Positions 45,522 to 56,068 of a DNA stretch of 64,000 bases are shown here, piece after piece. This DNA comes from Xenorhabdus vietnamensis (GTDB lineage: Bacteria > Pseudomonadota > Gammaproteobacteria > Enterobacterales > Enterobacteriaceae). The position numbers and the translations under genes are program-made. Location of the stretch: the NCBI RefSeq assembly GCF_002127535.1, contig NZ_MUBJ01000005.1:147517-211516 (forward strand), read 5' to 3'. The notes beneath the pieces were generated by a model, which worked only from the letters and a program-made list of their open reading frames with translations, had not been told where the DNA came from and searched no databases. The first letter of the stretch is position 1. The number at the start of each line of letters is the position of its first letter.

Positions 45522-45545
45522 GCTAGTTTCAGGAAATTATCATCA

Positions 45546-48422
45546 ATGACTCAGACATTAATCCAACTTGAAAATCAAGGTGAATTCATTCGTCGCCACA
45601 TTGGTTCTTCTGCTGAACAGCAAACAGAAATGCTGGCGATAGTAGGTGCAAATTCTCTTGATGATCTGACCAATAAAATCGTTCCCCGTGATATCGCATT
45701 ATCAGAGCCTCCTGCAGTTGGTGAAGGTGCGACTGAACAACAGGCATTGGCTGAATTGAAAGCAATGGCGAGTCAGAACCTGCGCTACCAGTCGTATATC
45801 GGCATGGGATACTCACCTTCAATACTTCCCCCTGTTATTTTGCGTAATTTGCTGGAAAATCCTGGCTGGTATACTGCATATACCCCTTACCAACCGGAAG
45901 TTTCCCAAGGTAGATTAGAAGCTTTACTGAATTTTCAGCAAGTTACCATTGACCTGACGGGATTGGATCTTGCCTCTGCTTCATTACTGGATGAAGCAAC
46001 GGCGGCCGCAGAAGCCATGGCAATGGCAAAACGGATCAGCAAGCTGAAAGGAGCCGAGCGTTTCTTTGTAGCAGATGATATTCATCCACAAACGTTGGAT
46101 GTTGTGCGTACCCGCGCCGAAACATTTGGATTTGAAGTCATTGTTGATAAAGCTGAAAAAATATTGGAACTGGAAGGAATATTTGGTGCCCTGCTGCAAC
46201 AAGTGGGGACGACGGGCGAAGTTCACGATTATAGTGATCTTATTGCGCAATTGAAAGCACGCAGAATTATCGTCAGTATTGCTGCGGACTTTATGGCACT
46301 GGTCATACTGACAGCACCGGGTAAACAAGGTGCTGACATTGTATTTGGTTCTGCACAGCGTTTTGGTGTGCCGATGGGATACGGTGGCCCTCATGCCGCT
46401 TTCTTTGCCTGCCGTGATGAATTCAAGCGTTCCATGCCGGGGCGTATTATTGGTGTTTCCCGTGATGCAGCAGGCAATAGGGCGCTGCGCATGGCGATGC
46501 AAACGCGTGAGCAGCATATTCGCCGTGAAAAAGCGAATTCCAATATCTGTACTTCTCAAGTTTTGCTGGCGAACATTGCGGGAATGTATGCCGTTTATCA
46601 CGGATCAGAAGGCCTGAAACGCATTGCTGACCGAATTCACCGACTGACAGATATTCTGGCTGCTGGTTTGCTAAAAGCGGGCGTCACACTGCGCCATAAA
46701 ACATGGTTTGACACGTTGGCCATTGAAGTGTCAGATAAGGCTCCAGTACTGGCAAGAGCAGAAAAAGCGCAAATTAACCTGCGTACCGATATTCTTGGGG
46801 CTGTTGGCGTATCATTGAGTGAAAAAACCAGCCGCGATGATCTGATAACTCTGTTTCAAGTAATAACGGGTTCTAATTCAGTACTGGATATCGGAATTCT
46901 TGATCGTGAAGCAGCGACAGAGAGCCAATCTATCCCTACTTCCATGCTGCGTAATGACGAAATTTTGACACATGACAATTTCCGTCGTTACCACAGCGAA
47001 ACCGACATGATGCGATATATGCACAGCTTGGAACGTAAAGATCTGGCGCTGAATCAAGCCATGATTCCGCTGGGTTCATGTACCATGAAACTGAATGCAG
47101 CGGCAGAAATCACACCAATTACATGGCCTGAATTTACCGATATGCATCCTTTTTGCCCGCCAGAACAAGCGCAGGGCTATCACCAGTTGATCAGCCAGCT
47201 TTCCCATTGGTTGGTATTGCTGACCGGATATGATGCATTTTGTATGCAGCCTAACTCTGGTGCACAAGGAGAATATGCTGGCTTGCTGGCAATTCGTCAA
47301 TATTATGCCAGCCGTGGTGAGCAACATCGTCATGTTTGTCTAATTCCAAGTTCGGCTCATGGAACAAACCCGGCTTCTGCACAGATGGCAGGTATGACCG
47401 TTGTTATCGTGAACTGTGACAAAGAAGGCAACATCGATTTAGTTGATTTGCGCGAAAAAGCTGAAAAATATAGTGACGACCTTGCTTGTATCATGGTGAC
47501 TTACCCATCCACTCACGGTGTTTATGAAGAATCCATCAGTGAAATTTGCGATGTTATTCACCAAAACGGTGGTCAGGTTTACCTTGATGGCGCGAATATG
47601 AACGCTCAAGTGGGGATTACTACACCGGGCTTTATTGGCGCAGATGTTTCGCACCTGAACCTGCATAAAACCTTCTGTATCCCACATGGCGGCGGTGGCC
47701 CCGGTATGGGGCCGATTGGCGTGAAAAAACATCTCGCCCCATTTGTGCCGGGTCATTCTGTGGTAGAAATGGACGGAGTCACTACATTAGGTGCAGTATC
47801 CGCAGCGCCATTTGGCAGTGCATCCATTTTGCCAATTAGCTGGATGTATATCCGCATGATGGGAGCAAAAGGGTTGAAACAAGCCAGCCAAGTTGCGATC
47901 TTGAATGCAAATTACATCGCATCCCGCCTGAAAGGAGCCTATGAGATCCTCTATACCGGACGTGATGGATATGTTGCCCACGAATGTATTTTGGATATTC
48001 GACCATTGAAAGAAGAGTTCGGAATCAGTGAGATGGATATCGCCAAGCGTCTGATTGACTACGGTTTTCATGCTCCGACCATGTCATTCCCCGTTGCGGG
48101 CACTTTGATGGTTGAGCCAACAGAATCAGAAAGCAAAATTGAAATCGATCGTTTCATTGACGCAATGCTGGCAATTCGGGAAGAAATCAGCAAAGTGGCA
48201 AAAGGAGAATGGCCTTTGGAGGACAACCCATTGGTCAACGCACCACACATCCAGACTGAACTGATTTCTGATTGGAATCACGCATACAGCCGTGAAACTG
48301 CCATTTTCCCAACTGTGGAAACCAAAGCCAATAAATACTGGCCAACGGTTAAACGTCTTGATGATGTCTATGGTGACCGCAACTTACATTGCTCTTGTGC
48401 GCCGCTTGAAGATTATCGTTAA
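45546..48422 (+). CDS. gcvP: Glycine dehydrogenase (P protein)
   Basis: PLP-dependent decarboxylase of the glycine cleavage system. 958 aa (E. coli 957). The PLP lysine is in [21 protein letters not shown]; other conserved blocks are [14 protein letters not shown] near the N-terminus, [12 protein letters not shown] and [11 protein letters not shown]. Separated from gcvH by 142 nt that hold a terminator-like hairpin and a repeat, unlike the tighter E. coli spacing. Confidence 0.97.
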   Translation: MTQTLIQLENQGEFIRRHIGSSAEQQTEMLAIVGANSLDDLTNKIVPRDIALSEPPAVGEGATEQQALAELKAMASQNLRYQSYIGMGYSPSILPPVILRNLLENPGWYTAYTPYQPEVSQGRLEALLNFQQVTIDLTGLDLASASLLDEATAAAEAMAMAKRISKLKGAERFFVADDIHPQTLDVVRTRAETFGFEVIVDKAEKILELEGIFGALLQQVGTTGEVHDYSDLIAQLKARRIIVSIAADFMALVILTAPGKQGADIVFGSAQRFGVPMGYGGPHAAFFACRDEFKRSMPGRIIGVSRDAAGNRALRMAMQTREQHIRREKANSNICTSQVLLANIAGMYAVYHGSEGLKRIADRIHRLTDILAAGLLKAGVTLRHKTWFDTLAIEVSDKAPVLARAEKAQINLRTDILGAVGVSLSEKTSRDDLITLFQVITGSNSVLDIGILDREAATESQSIPTSMLRNDEILTHDNFRRYHSETDMMRYMHSLERKDLALNQAMIPLGSCTMKLNAAAEITPITWPEFTDMHPFCPPEQAQGYHQLISQLSHWLVLLTGYDAFCMQPNSGAQGEYAGLLAIRQYYASRGEQHRHVCLIPSSAHGTNPASAQMAGMTVVIVNCDKEGNIDLVDLREKAEKYSDDLACIMVTYPSTHGVYEESISEICDVIHQNGGQVYLDGANMNAQVGITTPGFIGADVSHLNLHKTFCIPHGGGGPGMGPIGVKKHLAPFVPGHSVVEMDGVTTLGAVSAAPFGSASILPISWMYIRMMGAKGLKQASQVAILNANYIASRLKGAYEILYTGRDGYVAHECILDIRPLKEEFGISEMDIAKRLIDYGFHAPTMSFPVAGTLMVEPTESESKIEIDRFIDAMLAIREEISKVAKGEWPLEDNPLVNAPHIQTELISDWNHAYSRETAIFPTVETKANKYWPTVKRLDDVYGDRNLHCSCAPLEDYR

Positions 48423-48461
48423 TGATAATTTATTGAGTCCATTTTTATTGAGTGTGTTATT

Positions 48462-48488
48462 AACCCCTCGTCCAGCAGGACGGGGGTT
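48462..48488 (+). terminator. gcvP terminator
   Basis: Stem AACCCC(T)CGTCC / GGACGGGGGTT with a 4-nt loop and one bulged T, followed by TATAA. Probable terminator of the gcv operon. Confidence 0.75.
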
Positions 48489-48544
48489 TATAATTAGTGA
48501 AGATATTGAAAAATTTTTTTTGCTGCACGTCAGTGACTTTTTCT

Positions 48545-48660
48545 TCAAAGCATTTTTTTCTTTAGTGTATGGGAAAGGCGTAACATAGCGGCTTCGATTT
48601 TATAGGCAGCCAAGGAAGAATAACCTAATATCCAACCTTGTTTTTTTGTTACTTTCACTC
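48545..48660 (-). pseudogene. Remnant of a regulator-type C-terminus (possibly MocR/PdxR-like)
   Basis: On the minus strand a frame without start reads ...TKKQGWILGYSSLAAYKIEA then AMLRLSHTLKKKML and stops at 48545. The G-W-hydrophobic-LGY...I..A...L pattern recalls the extreme C-terminus of aminotransferase-like MocR regulators. Nothing of the rest of such a gene is nearby. Identification is tentative. Confidence 0.35.
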
Positions 48661-48785
48661 TGGTTGTTAGATACTAGATGGGGAGTAAAAGGTAAAACTC
48701 AGTTACTTGCATTTGGAATTATAAAAAGCTATCTGGAAATAAATATCAAGTTGAAAGATAATCTTGTATAAAAATATAACCATAA

Positions 48786-49004
48786 AAGGTATGTTGGTGC
48801 TGTACAATAATTGAAAAATATCTTGAAGGTCGAATAAATCCAATTGATTATTTTTGGTATTTTAATATTATTAATGACGAAAGTGTGATTAGTTCTTAAG
48901 AAAATACGTTTAAAACTGATGACAAAAAATCAGTTAAGTATGATAACTATCTTGGACATTCTTACTATGACAATGCTTCAAATTCCACATACATTTCTTT
49001 CTAA
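48786..49004 (+). pseudogene. Unidentified gene fragment with an in-frame stop
   Basis: One frame reads IIEKYLEGRINPIDYFWYFN, meets TAA at 48897-48899, and continues in the same frame as KTDDKKSVKYDNYLGHSYYD to a second stop at 49002. No start codon is visible. The amino-acid composition is coding-like and slightly resembles small immunity proteins, but the family was not recognised. Together with the neighbouring remnant it indicates a decayed accessory locus. Confidence 0.3.
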
Positions 49005-49267
49005 AATAACCTCCACCAGCGTGCCGGTCTGGATGGAGTTTTATTACTTCTACAGTTAGCTCAAGTTAGCCCTTCCTTTAATCGTAAACATAATTGTCTG
49101 TGTTTTTATTAATAACAAACAATTATTGTTTAGTGATTTCATAAATTACATTATTTCTTAAATAATCCCATAAAATTCAAAAAAATATAGTGAAAATGGC
49201 ATTAGCTGTGGCTAATTTTTGGCATGCCTTTTCCATACTAGAACTATGACTATAGGAGTTATAGGTA

Positions 49268-50794
49268 ATGTTATTTAATCAAAATATCAGTTCGAACAAA
49301 CAAGCTGGATTGCGAAATTGGTTTGGGTTGTTGGTGTTAATGCTGCCTGTTTTGTTGGTTACTATGGATAATACAATCTTAGGATTTGCCTTGCCCAAAA
49401 TAGCCAGAGCTTTGGCGCCAAGTGCCAATCAGCAATTATGGATCATAGATGCTTATTCTTTGGTATTGGCAGGATTGCTGATTTCTATGGGGAGTATTGG
49501 GGATCGTGTCGGTCATCGTAAGTTATTATTATTGGGATCGTTAGGTTTTACCGTTGTTTCAATTTTAACTGCGTTATCTGCATCGCCAGAACAATTAATT
49601 GTTGGGCGTGCAGCTCTTGGTTTTTTTGGCGCGATGTTGATGCCATCAACACTGGCTTTGATTAGTTGCCTTTTTGAAAACCGTGAACAACGTCGTATTG
49701 CTGTTGCTATTTGGGCAACAATTCTAACTGTTGGTTCGGCTCTGGGGCCTGTTATTGGCGGAATTTTATTGCAGTATTTCGATTGGAATTCCATTTTCTT
49801 GCTGTCTGTTCCTGTATTAATCCCTTTATTGATTTTTGGCCCCGTTTTATTGCCTGCATCTGACAAAAAACAGACCAGATTTATTGATGGTTATAGTGTC
49901 TTATTATCAATTATCGCGATGACAGGCATTGTATATGCCATTAAACATATCGCTAGTGATGGATTTGAAATCGATGTCATTATTGCATTAGCTATCGGTG
50001 TGGTTACTGGAGTAAGTTTTATCCGCAGACAACACAAGTTATCTGTGCCCCTGATGGATATCTCTCTGTTCCGTAATGGTGTATTTGCGGGTTCGGTGAT
50101 GGTGAATTTATTGAGTTTAGGATTATTGGTCGGTTTTGTCTTTTTTGCCACTCAGTTTCTGCAAATAGTGCTAAATATGGAACCGTTATCCGCTAGCTTT
50201 GCATTGGTGCCAGGCCAGATTATGGCAATTGCTGTTGGAATGGCAATAGTACCCGTCGCTCAGAGAATATCAGCACATTGGCTTATGCCTATTTTACTCG
50301 CTTTGGCAGGGTTGGCATTTTTCTTGATAGCTTGTGTAGGCAGTGATTTGATTTCCATCATTATTACTTTTGCATTGTTGTGCATGGGTGTAGGGGCGAT
50401 TGCTTCTGTCTCCAATGACTTGATTCTGTCTGCCGTTCCCTCTTCGAAAGCTGGCGCAGCTTCAGCCATCAGCGAAACAGCATATGAAGTTGGTGTTGTG
50501 TTTGGGACAACTATCATTGGTGGATTATTGACCGCTTTTTATCAGGTGAACCTGAACCTGCCTGATGAAATTTCTCAAGAACAGGCTAAATTAGCCTTGG
50601 AAACACTGGCTGGCGCTTATACAGTGGCTGATTCATTGTCAGGCATAGAAAGGCAACTACTGGTGGATGCAGCGAAGCACTCTTTTACCAATGCTATTTA
50701 TATGACAAGTTGGTTGACTGCAATATTTACCGGAATTGTAGCTTTGGTTGCTTGGTATTTAATTAGAAAATCTGAAAAAACAAATATAGTTTAA
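49268..50794 (+). CDS. MFS multidrug exporter, DHA2 (14-TM) family
   Basis: 508-aa membrane protein with about 14 hydrophobic helices. Motif A (GSIGDRVGHRKLLLLG) follows TM2, and the antiporter motif GSALGPVIGGILL is in TM5, typical of proton-coupled drug exporters. It resembles SmvA/QacA-type proteins (DNTILGFALPKIARAL, WIIDAYSLVLAGLLISMG). Substrate cannot be told; quaternary cations and paraquat are exported by relatives. It stands alone next to decayed DNA, so it is probably an accessory gene. Confidence 0.9.
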   Translation: MLFNQNISSNKQAGLRNWFGLLVLMLPVLLVTMDNTILGFALPKIARALAPSANQQLWIIDAYSLVLAGLLISMGSIGDRVGHRKLLLLGSLGFTVVSILTALSASPEQLIVGRAALGFFGAMLMPSTLALISCLFENREQRRIAVAIWATILTVGSALGPVIGGILLQYFDWNSIFLLSVPVLIPLLIFGPVLLPASDKKQTRFIDGYSVLLSIIAMTGIVYAIKHIASDGFEIDVIIALAIGVVTGVSFIRRQHKLSVPLMDISLFRNGVFAGSVMVNLLSLGLLVGFVFFATQFLQIVLNMEPLSASFALVPGQIMAIAVGMAIVPVAQRISAHWLMPILLALAGLAFFLIACVGSDLISIIITFALLCMGVGAIASVSNDLILSAVPSSKAGAASAISETAYEVGVVFGTTIIGGLLTAFYQVNLNLPDEISQEQAKLALETLAGAYTVADSLSGIERQLLVDAAKHSFTNAIYMTSWLTAIFTGIVALVAWYLIRKSEKTNIV

Positions 50795-50826
50795 CCTTAA
50801 CGAACTGATAGATATTTTGGTGAAAT

Positions 50827-50850
50827 ATAGGCACTTTTTTAGGTGCCTAT
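50827..50850 (+). terminator. Terminator after the MFS gene
   Basis: 8-bp stem ATAGGCAC / GTGCCTAT with an 8-nt T-rich loop, about 30 nt after the stop codon. Short downstream T content, so moderate confidence. Confidence 0.6.
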
Positions 50851-50996
50851 TCCATTATGATAGCATTACGGCATCAAGGCTCTCGTTTGATAGACGCGAT
50901 TATCAGCGGAACGTGTTTAACCAGCAGAATGCATAAATATACTTTGAAGCTGTCAGATATAGACTCTGACAGCTTGATTTAGAAGATCTGCGGGAA

Positions 50997-51602
50997 TTAT
51001 TTTAACCAACCTTTTTCTTTTGCTGCCTCCAATTGTGGCAGCAGGTATTTCCATAGTTCAGGATAACTTTCGGAAACAAAGTGGAGAAGGTTATAAACTT
51101 GCTCAAAGCGAATATTGTTCTCAACCCAGCTTTGCCCTTGGTTATGCAGGTTCATAAATACCGGCATAATTCTATCGAGTGTCTTGGCAAATCGTGCTTC
51201 GGGAGTGATGGAATCTTCGTATTCATACCAAAGTTCCAGAAAATAATCGCGCTGACTTTCCGGCAATAACCCAAAAATACGGTTGGCTGCCTTAACTTCC
51301 TGTTCATGAATGGCTTCACGGGCAGCCAGATCGAACGCGATAACATCACCGGCATCGATCTCAACAATGTCATGAATCAGAGCCATTTGTACGACTCGAC
51401 CAATATTTACATCCCCGGCATAAGGCGCAAAGCCAAGTACGGCAAGAGCAAAATGCCAGCTATGTTCAGCAGAGTTTTCATGTCGCACATTGTTCAATAA
51501 TTTCGTTTTGCGATGGACATATTTTAACTTATCCAGCTCCATGATAAACGCAATGACATCGGTGAAAGGGCCAAAATTAACAAGAGGTACAGCTAATGAC
51601 AT
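50997..51602 (-). CDS. HD-domain hydrolase, HDDC2/YfbR-like (probable 5'-deoxynucleotidase)
   Basis: 201-aa HD-superfamily metal hydrolase. Ligand motifs are visible as H in EHSWHFAL (about residue 47), HD in ALIHDIVEIDAGD (about 77-78) and a later Asp in KTLDRIMPVF. Relatives in the HDDC2/YfbR group dephosphorylate deoxynucleoside 5'-monophosphates; E. coli YfbR itself is clearly different in sequence. It starts 16 nt after ygfZ and is probably co-transcribed with it. Confidence 0.85.
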   Translation of the reverse strand: MSLAVPLVNFGPFTDVIAFIMELDKLKYVHRKTKLLNNVRHENSAEHSWHFALAVLGFAPYAGDVNIGRVVQMALIHDIVEIDAGDVIAFDLAAREAIHEQEVKAANRIFGLLPESQRDYFLELWYEYEDSITPEARFAKTLDRIMPVFMNLHNQGQSWVENNIRFEQVYNLLHFVSESYPELWKYLLPQLEAAKEKGWLK

Positions 51603-51618
51603 ACAAAAACCTCAATAA

Positions 51619-52620
51619 TTATTTTTCTTCGTCTAATGAATAAGGCAATGCCTGAATGGTAAGAGTACTGCCTTCATCTTCACGGATACGGAATACACTC
51701 TCTACTTCCATATCATTATTCATGACAACTTGTACCCAGATTGAACCATCAACCAGTTTGACTGCCGTCAGCACTGAACCTGTCCGACGCCATTTATCAC
51801 CTAATTGCCATTCCAAATCATCTCCAACAGCAGGCAGAACAGAGGCGTTGCCAGCCAGCCAATACATGGCCCGCTTGTTTGCTCCACGATATTTGGCTCG
51901 CGCCACCATTTCCTGACCGGTATAACAGCCTTTCTTAAAGCTGATACCGTTTTCGATTGCCTGAAGATTTGTTGCTTGCGGAATAAATTGTGCGCTGCTG
52001 GCTGCATCAATGACAGGAAATCCTGCTTCAATCTCCAGCGCCAGCCATTGCTGGCTGTCATTCAACTGCGATTGGAATTTTTCGACAAATGTCTCGGTTA
52101 ATTTAGTGGCAGTAGGGCAATCCGTGACTAACAGGAAACGTTCAGTGGGAAGCGTAAAGTGGAGAAGGGTTGTAGTTTCGTGTTGGATAACAGGGGATTC
52201 GGCATCAGGTAGTGTTGGGAAAAGTGTTGCCAAAGCTTCCCGGCTTCCTGTTCCAGCTACACCGAGCAAGATATTTTCTTCATCTTTGGCAAACGTCAAT
52301 TTTGAAAATACAGCATATTTTTTTAATTCAGTTAGTTGCGTATCCAATAATGAACGGCGTTCAATATAGGCAAAACCTTCGCCACGCTGAAACAGCCGTA
52401 AGTTACTCCACATCTTGCCTTTGGCATCGCAATGTGCGGTTAACACATGCTGGTTATCATTCAGTGAGGTAAGATCTGCTGTAATTTGACCTTGCAGATA
52501 CTTTTCCGCGTCAGCTCCAGTAGTTGTCACTATTCCCCAATCATCAAGGGAAATTAAAGTCAGCGGGAGTGTTGCAGAAGGGGATGGATATTGTGCAGAA
52601 AACGGAGTTTGGTAAGCCAT
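51619..52620 (-). CDS. ygfZ: Folate-binding Fe-S cluster repair protein YgfZ
   Basis: Tetrahydrofolate-binding relative of GcvT needed for full activity of some Fe-S enzymes such as MiaB. 333 aa (E. coli 326). The family signature K-G-C-Y-T-G-Q-E is visible in [13 protein letters not shown] (about 228-240). Divergent from sdhE across 356 nt, as in E. coli. Confidence 0.95.
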   Translation of the reverse strand: MAYQTPFSAQYPSPSATLPLTLISLDDWGIVTTTGADAEKYLQGQITADLTSLNDNQHVLTAHCDAKGKMWSNLRLFQRGEGFAYIERRSLLDTQLTELKKYAVFSKLTFAKDEENILLGVAGTGSREALATLFPTLPDAESPVIQHETTTLLHFTLPTERFLLVTDCPTATKLTETFVEKFQSQLNDSQQWLALEIEAGFPVIDAASSAQFIPQATNLQAIENGISFKKGCYTGQEMVARAKYRGANKRAMYWLAGNASVLPAVGDDLEWQLGDKWRRTGSVLTAVKLVDGSIWVQVVMNNDMEVESVFRIREDEGSTLTIQALPYSLDEEK

Positions 52621-52976
52621 AGCAGCTCCTGCCAGTAAAGTATCTAAGAAATAACACTAATGGTAAAAGAGAAGTAGCTTAATGCAAAGGGGTTATTCTT
52701 GTTATTTATGGATGATGAATTCATTACCAATTTGTTGCGATATATTTCGCAACTTGTCGATATATTCAGTGATTGCACTCAGGCTGATGATGAAAAACAG
52801 GTCAGAATCGTTGATAATTTTGTTCGGCTATGAAATTTTGTAACCGTGATCATATTTAAAACGATGGGTAACTTGTTAATCTTTTGCAATCTGATTGTCA
52901 CGATCTTACTTATTTCCTGATCTTAATATTGCTGTCTCAATGGCACAAATGAAAATGATAAAGAGGCTTTTTAAAC
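52621..52976. other. Divergent spacer ygfZ / sdhE
   Basis: 356 nt between divergent genes; must contain both promoters. No repeat, RNA or operator was recognised. Confidence 0.4.
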
Positions 52977-53243
52977 ATGGATATTGATAATAAAGCACGT
53001 ATTCACTGGGCATGTCGTCGTGGAATGCGTGAACTGGATATTTCCATCATGCCATTTTTTGAGTATGAATATGATTCATTGAATGATGATGACAAACGGA
53101 TTTTTGTTCGTTTGCTGGAATGTCCAGATCCTGATCTTTTCAATTGGCTCATGAATCATGGACGGCCTGAAGACGACGAGCTTTACCATATGGTGCAATT
53201 GATCCAACGCAGAAACCAAGCCCGTGGTCCTGTGGAACAATAA
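52977..53243 (+). CDS. sdhE: FAD assembly factor SdhE
   Basis: 88-aa protein that promotes covalent flavinylation of succinate dehydrogenase and fumarate reductase flavoproteins. The essential RGMRE motif (RxxRGxxE) is at about residues 15-19, followed by [20 protein letters not shown] and DLFNWLMNH, nearly identical to E. coli. Overlaps cptA by 20 nt. Confidence 0.97.
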   Translation: MDIDNKARIHWACRRGMRELDISIMPFFEYEYDSLNDDDKRIFVRLLECPDPDLFNWLMNHGRPEDDELYHMVQLIQRRNQARGPVEQ

Positions 53244-53664
53244 ACTCAGGGAATCTCGCTATACTCGTCTTTTTTCCACGGGTGTGCATAGCGCAGTTGC
53301 AATTGCGGCTTTATTGGCTCCCTGGCCAATTAACAGTGTTTACTTCTGTCTTCCATTGTTTGGCATCATCATAAGTAGTTGGATGTGGAGTCAGAAAAAT
53401 ATTCGGCAATGTCAGGGCAGGCTGGTACTGTTCAAAGGCAATAAAGTGCATTGGCAAAAAGCCGCTTGGAGTATTACTCAGCCACCGTGGTTCCATCGCT
53501 ATGGAATGGTCATTATTCTCCATGCTTTTAACCGGACAGAAAATAGTCGGATAAAAAATGCGCTCTATCAACCGCCAATCCGATTATGGGTGGCATCAGA
53601 TAGTATGTCACCTGCGGCGTGGCGTCATTTGAATCAACTAATGCGCCAATACCCTGATAGTTAA
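53224..53664 (+). CDS. ygfX: Inner-membrane protein YgfX (CptA)
   Basis: 146-aa protein with two N-terminal hydrophobic helices (about 18-55) and a soluble C-terminal domain. In E. coli it is encoded with sdhE and was proposed as the toxin partner CptA acting on FtsZ and MreB; SdhE's established role is flavinylation. The GTG start gives MVLWNNKLR, similar to the E. coli MVLW start, and overlaps the sdhE end. Confidence 0.88.
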   Translation: MVLWNNKLRESRYTRLFSTGVHSAVAIAALLAPWPINSVYFCLPLFGIIISSWMWSQKNIRQCQGRLVLFKGNKVHWQKAAWSITQPPWFHRYGMVIILHAFNRTENSRIKNALYQPPIRLWVASDSMSPAAWRHLNQLMRQYPDS

Positions 53665-53673
53665 AATGGACAG

Positions 53674-54195
53674 CTAAAATAGCGCTTCCATTTCAGCCAA
53701 TATCTGCATGCACCATTCGCTTAAACGTTCATCTGTTTGTTCGAATTGGTTTACATCGTCCAGAGCCAGCCCGACAAATTGTCTGCCATCTTCGGACAAA
53801 GGTTTCGGGCTGGTAAATTCATAACCTTCTGTCGGCCAGAACCCAATAAATTGTACACCTGCTGGTAGCAAGTGGTGATACAGCATTCCCAATGCATCCA
53901 GAAACCATTCACTATAATCGATTTGATCCCCCATTCCATACATGGCAACAATTTTTCCTGCCAGATCCAACGAGGGAAGCTGATCCCAAATAGCTAGCCA
54001 ATCTTCCTGTAACTCCCCGAAATCCCAGGTAGGGATACCGAGGATCAGGACAGAATATTCTTCCATCAATTGCGGATCGCAATCCTGAACATTATGCAGG
54101 TCGATCAGATCTTCACCGAGTATATCGCGTATTTTTTCTGCTACTATTTCTGTATAGCATGTACTGGAGCCGTAAAAGAGACCAATTTTCATCAT
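53674..54195 (-). CDS. fldB: Flavodoxin FldB
   Basis: FMN electron carrier of 173 aa. The phosphate loop [18 protein letters not shown], the 50s loop [19 protein letters not shown] and the 90s loop [13 protein letters not shown] are as in FldB. Divergent from xerD and convergent with ygfX, the same arrangement as in E. coli. Confidence 0.95.
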   Translation of the reverse strand: MMKIGLFYGSSTCYTEIVAEKIRDILGEDLIDLHNVQDCDPQLMEEYSVLILGIPTWDFGELQEDWLAIWDQLPSLDLAGKIVAMYGMGDQIDYSEWFLDALGMLYHHLLPAGVQFIGFWPTEGYEFTSPKPLSEDGRQFVGLALDDVNQFEQTDERLSEWCMQILAEMEALF

Positions 54196-54307
54196 TATTT
54201 ATCAGCGGGTTTCGAATATCAGGGGCGGTATTGTAACAGAATAATCGCTTTTTCAGGCATAATAGCCGACAGGAAGGCGCAGATAAGCAGACAGTAAAGG
54301 AGGGCTT

Positions 54308-55279
54308 GTGCCAAGCGAACACAACCTGTCAGACAACCATTTATCGGAAAGTAATTCACTTGAACAATATTCAACGGAACCACATCCAGCGGTCAATCCA
54401 CTGGTAGAACAATTTCTCGATACCATATGGTTGGAAAAAGATCTGGCCGAAAATACTTTAGCTTCTTATCGGCTTGATTTACAAGCCTTAAACAATTGGC
54501 TGGTGCACTATGGCCATGATTTACTTTCAGTACAGTCGGTAGAACTACAATCATTTTTGGCTGAACGAGTGGATGGCGGTTACAAAGCCAGTAGTTCAGC
54601 CAGATTGCTGAGTGCAATGCGAAGGTTGTTTCAATATCTTTATCGTGAAAAAATGCGGAAAGATGATCCAACAGCGTTATTATCTGCGCCTAAATTACCT
54701 AAACGTTTACCCAAGGATTTAAGCGAGAAACAAGTTGAAGATTTGCTTAACACACCTTCGGTTGACCAACCAATTGAACTACGGGATAAAGCTATGCTGG
54801 AAGTGCTTTATGCGTGTGGATTGCGGGTTTCAGAACTGGTTGGCCTGACCTTATCTGATGTGAGCTTACGTCAGGGAGTGGTCAGAATTGTGGGGAAGGG
54901 AAATAAAGAAAGATTGGTTCCTCTGGGGGAAGAGGCTGTTTATTGGCTGGAAAAATATCTGGAATATGGGCGTCCGTGGTTATTGAATGGTTCTGTCTCT
55001 GATGTATTCTTCCCCAGCAAGCGGGGGACACAGATGACACGCCAGACATTCTGGCATCGGATCAAACACTATGCCGTATTGGCAGGAATTGATGCTGAAC
55101 GCTTGTCACCCCATGTATTACGACATGCTTTTGCAACACATCTACTTAATCATGGCGCTGACTTACGTGTTGTACAAATGTTATTAGGTCATAGTGACCT
55201 CTCCACAACTCAAATATACACTCATGTAGCAACTGAGCGTCTCAAAATGCTGCATCAACAACATCATCCCCGTGGATAG
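54308..55279 (+). CDS. xerD: Tyrosine recombinase XerD
   Basis: With XerC resolves chromosome dimers at dif. 323 aa; the catalytic set is Arg in GLRVSELVG, Lys in GKGNKER, HxxR in HVLRHAFATH, His in LGHSDLS and Tyr in TQIYTH. It is about 25 residues longer than E. coli XerD (298) at the N-terminus (acidic, Ser/Glu-rich). The GTG start is supported by a strong ribosome site AAGGAGGG, so the extension appears genuine. dsbC follows after 33 nt. Confidence 0.96.
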   Translation: MPSEHNLSDNHLSESNSLEQYSTEPHPAVNPLVEQFLDTIWLEKDLAENTLASYRLDLQALNNWLVHYGHDLLSVQSVELQSFLAERVDGGYKASSSARLLSAMRRLFQYLYREKMRKDDPTALLSAPKLPKRLPKDLSEKQVEDLLNTPSVDQPIELRDKAMLEVLYACGLRVSELVGLTLSDVSLRQGVVRIVGKGNKERLVPLGEEAVYWLEKYLEYGRPWLLNGSVSDVFFPSKRGTQMTRQTFWHRIKHYAVLAGIDAERLSPHVLRHAFATHLLNHGADLRVVQMLLGHSDLSTTQIYTHVATERLKMLHQQHHPRG

Positions 55280-55312
55280 TTACAGAATTAGATGAATATA
55301 AAGGAATAAACC

Positions 55313-56014
55313 ATGAATAAAATTACGTTTTGCCTTTCATTACTGTTAGCTGCCGTTGCTGGCAATGCCTTTGCTGACAACAGCGCTATCAATAATTCAT
55401 TGTCTAAAATAAAACTTAAAGTAGAAGATATTACTTCATCACAACTGCCGGGAATGAGCACAGTTTTAACCACTCAGGGCATTTTTTATGTATCTGATGA
55501 TGGCAAGTACCTATTACAGGGTCCGCTTTATGATGTTAGTGGCAAAGTACCGAAAAATGTCAGCAATAAGATTTTGATGAAAAAATTGGAAGCCTTGCAG
55601 AATCAGATGATTATTTACAAGGCACCAAAAGAAAAATATGTTGTCACTGTTTTTACTGATATCACTTGTGGTTATTGCCAGAAATTGCATGCGGACATGC
55701 AAAAATATAACGATCTGGGAATCACTGTTCGTTACTTGGCGTTTCCTCGTTATGGCGTGCAACACCAATCGGGCAAGGATATGCAGTCCATTTGGTGCAG
55801 TGCGACACCGAACAAATCATTGGACGCTGTTTTTAAAGGTGAAAAAGTTTCTCCAATCGAGAAGTGCAAGGTTGATATCGAAAAACATCTTCAGTTAGGC
55901 CACCAGTTTGGTGTCGGAGGCACACCAGCAATTATCCTGAAAGATGGTGATATGATTAGTAGCTACTTATCTCCGAAAGATTTACTAACTGAGCTGGAAC
56001 AAAATGGCAAATAA
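55313..56014 (+). CDS. dsbC: Thiol:disulfide interchange protein DsbC
   Basis: Periplasmic disulfide isomerase, reduced by DsbD. 233 aa with a signal peptide of about 21 residues (cleavage near AFA|D), an N-terminal dimerisation domain and a thioredoxin-fold domain with active site CGYC (119-122). A second Cys pair (IWCSAT and IEKCKVD) and the cis-Pro loop GGTPAI are present. Part of xerD-dsbC-recJ. Confidence 0.96.
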   Translation: MNKITFCLSLLLAAVAGNAFADNSAINNSLSKIKLKVEDITSSQLPGMSTVLTTQGIFYVSDDGKYLLQGPLYDVSGKVPKNVSNKILMKKLEALQNQMIIYKAPKEKYVVTVFTDITCGYCQKLHADMQKYNDLGITVRYLAFPRYGVQHQSGKDMQSIWCSATPNKSLDAVFKGEKVSPIEKCKVDIEKHLQLGHQFGVGGTPAIILKDGDMISSYLSPKDLLTELEQNGK

Positions 56015-56068
56015 TCTGAAACAATAATTCAACCCATTCAGTGAATATTAGCTAGTGAATAGAAACCT

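Larger units (their letters stand above)
48423..49267. other. 845-nt gene-poor spacer
   Basis: Between gcvP and the MFS gene. It holds the gcvP terminator, the two gene remnants listed separately, and AT-rich DNA. A further coding-like frame without start (QRAGLDGVLLLLQLAQVSPS) lies near 49018-49100. No intact gene or RNA was seen. Confidence 0.5.

Noticed and set aside
50997..51602. Naming the HD hydrolase yfbR
   Set aside because: Shares the HD motifs but the sequence is clearly of the HDDC2-like branch, not that of E. coli YfbR.
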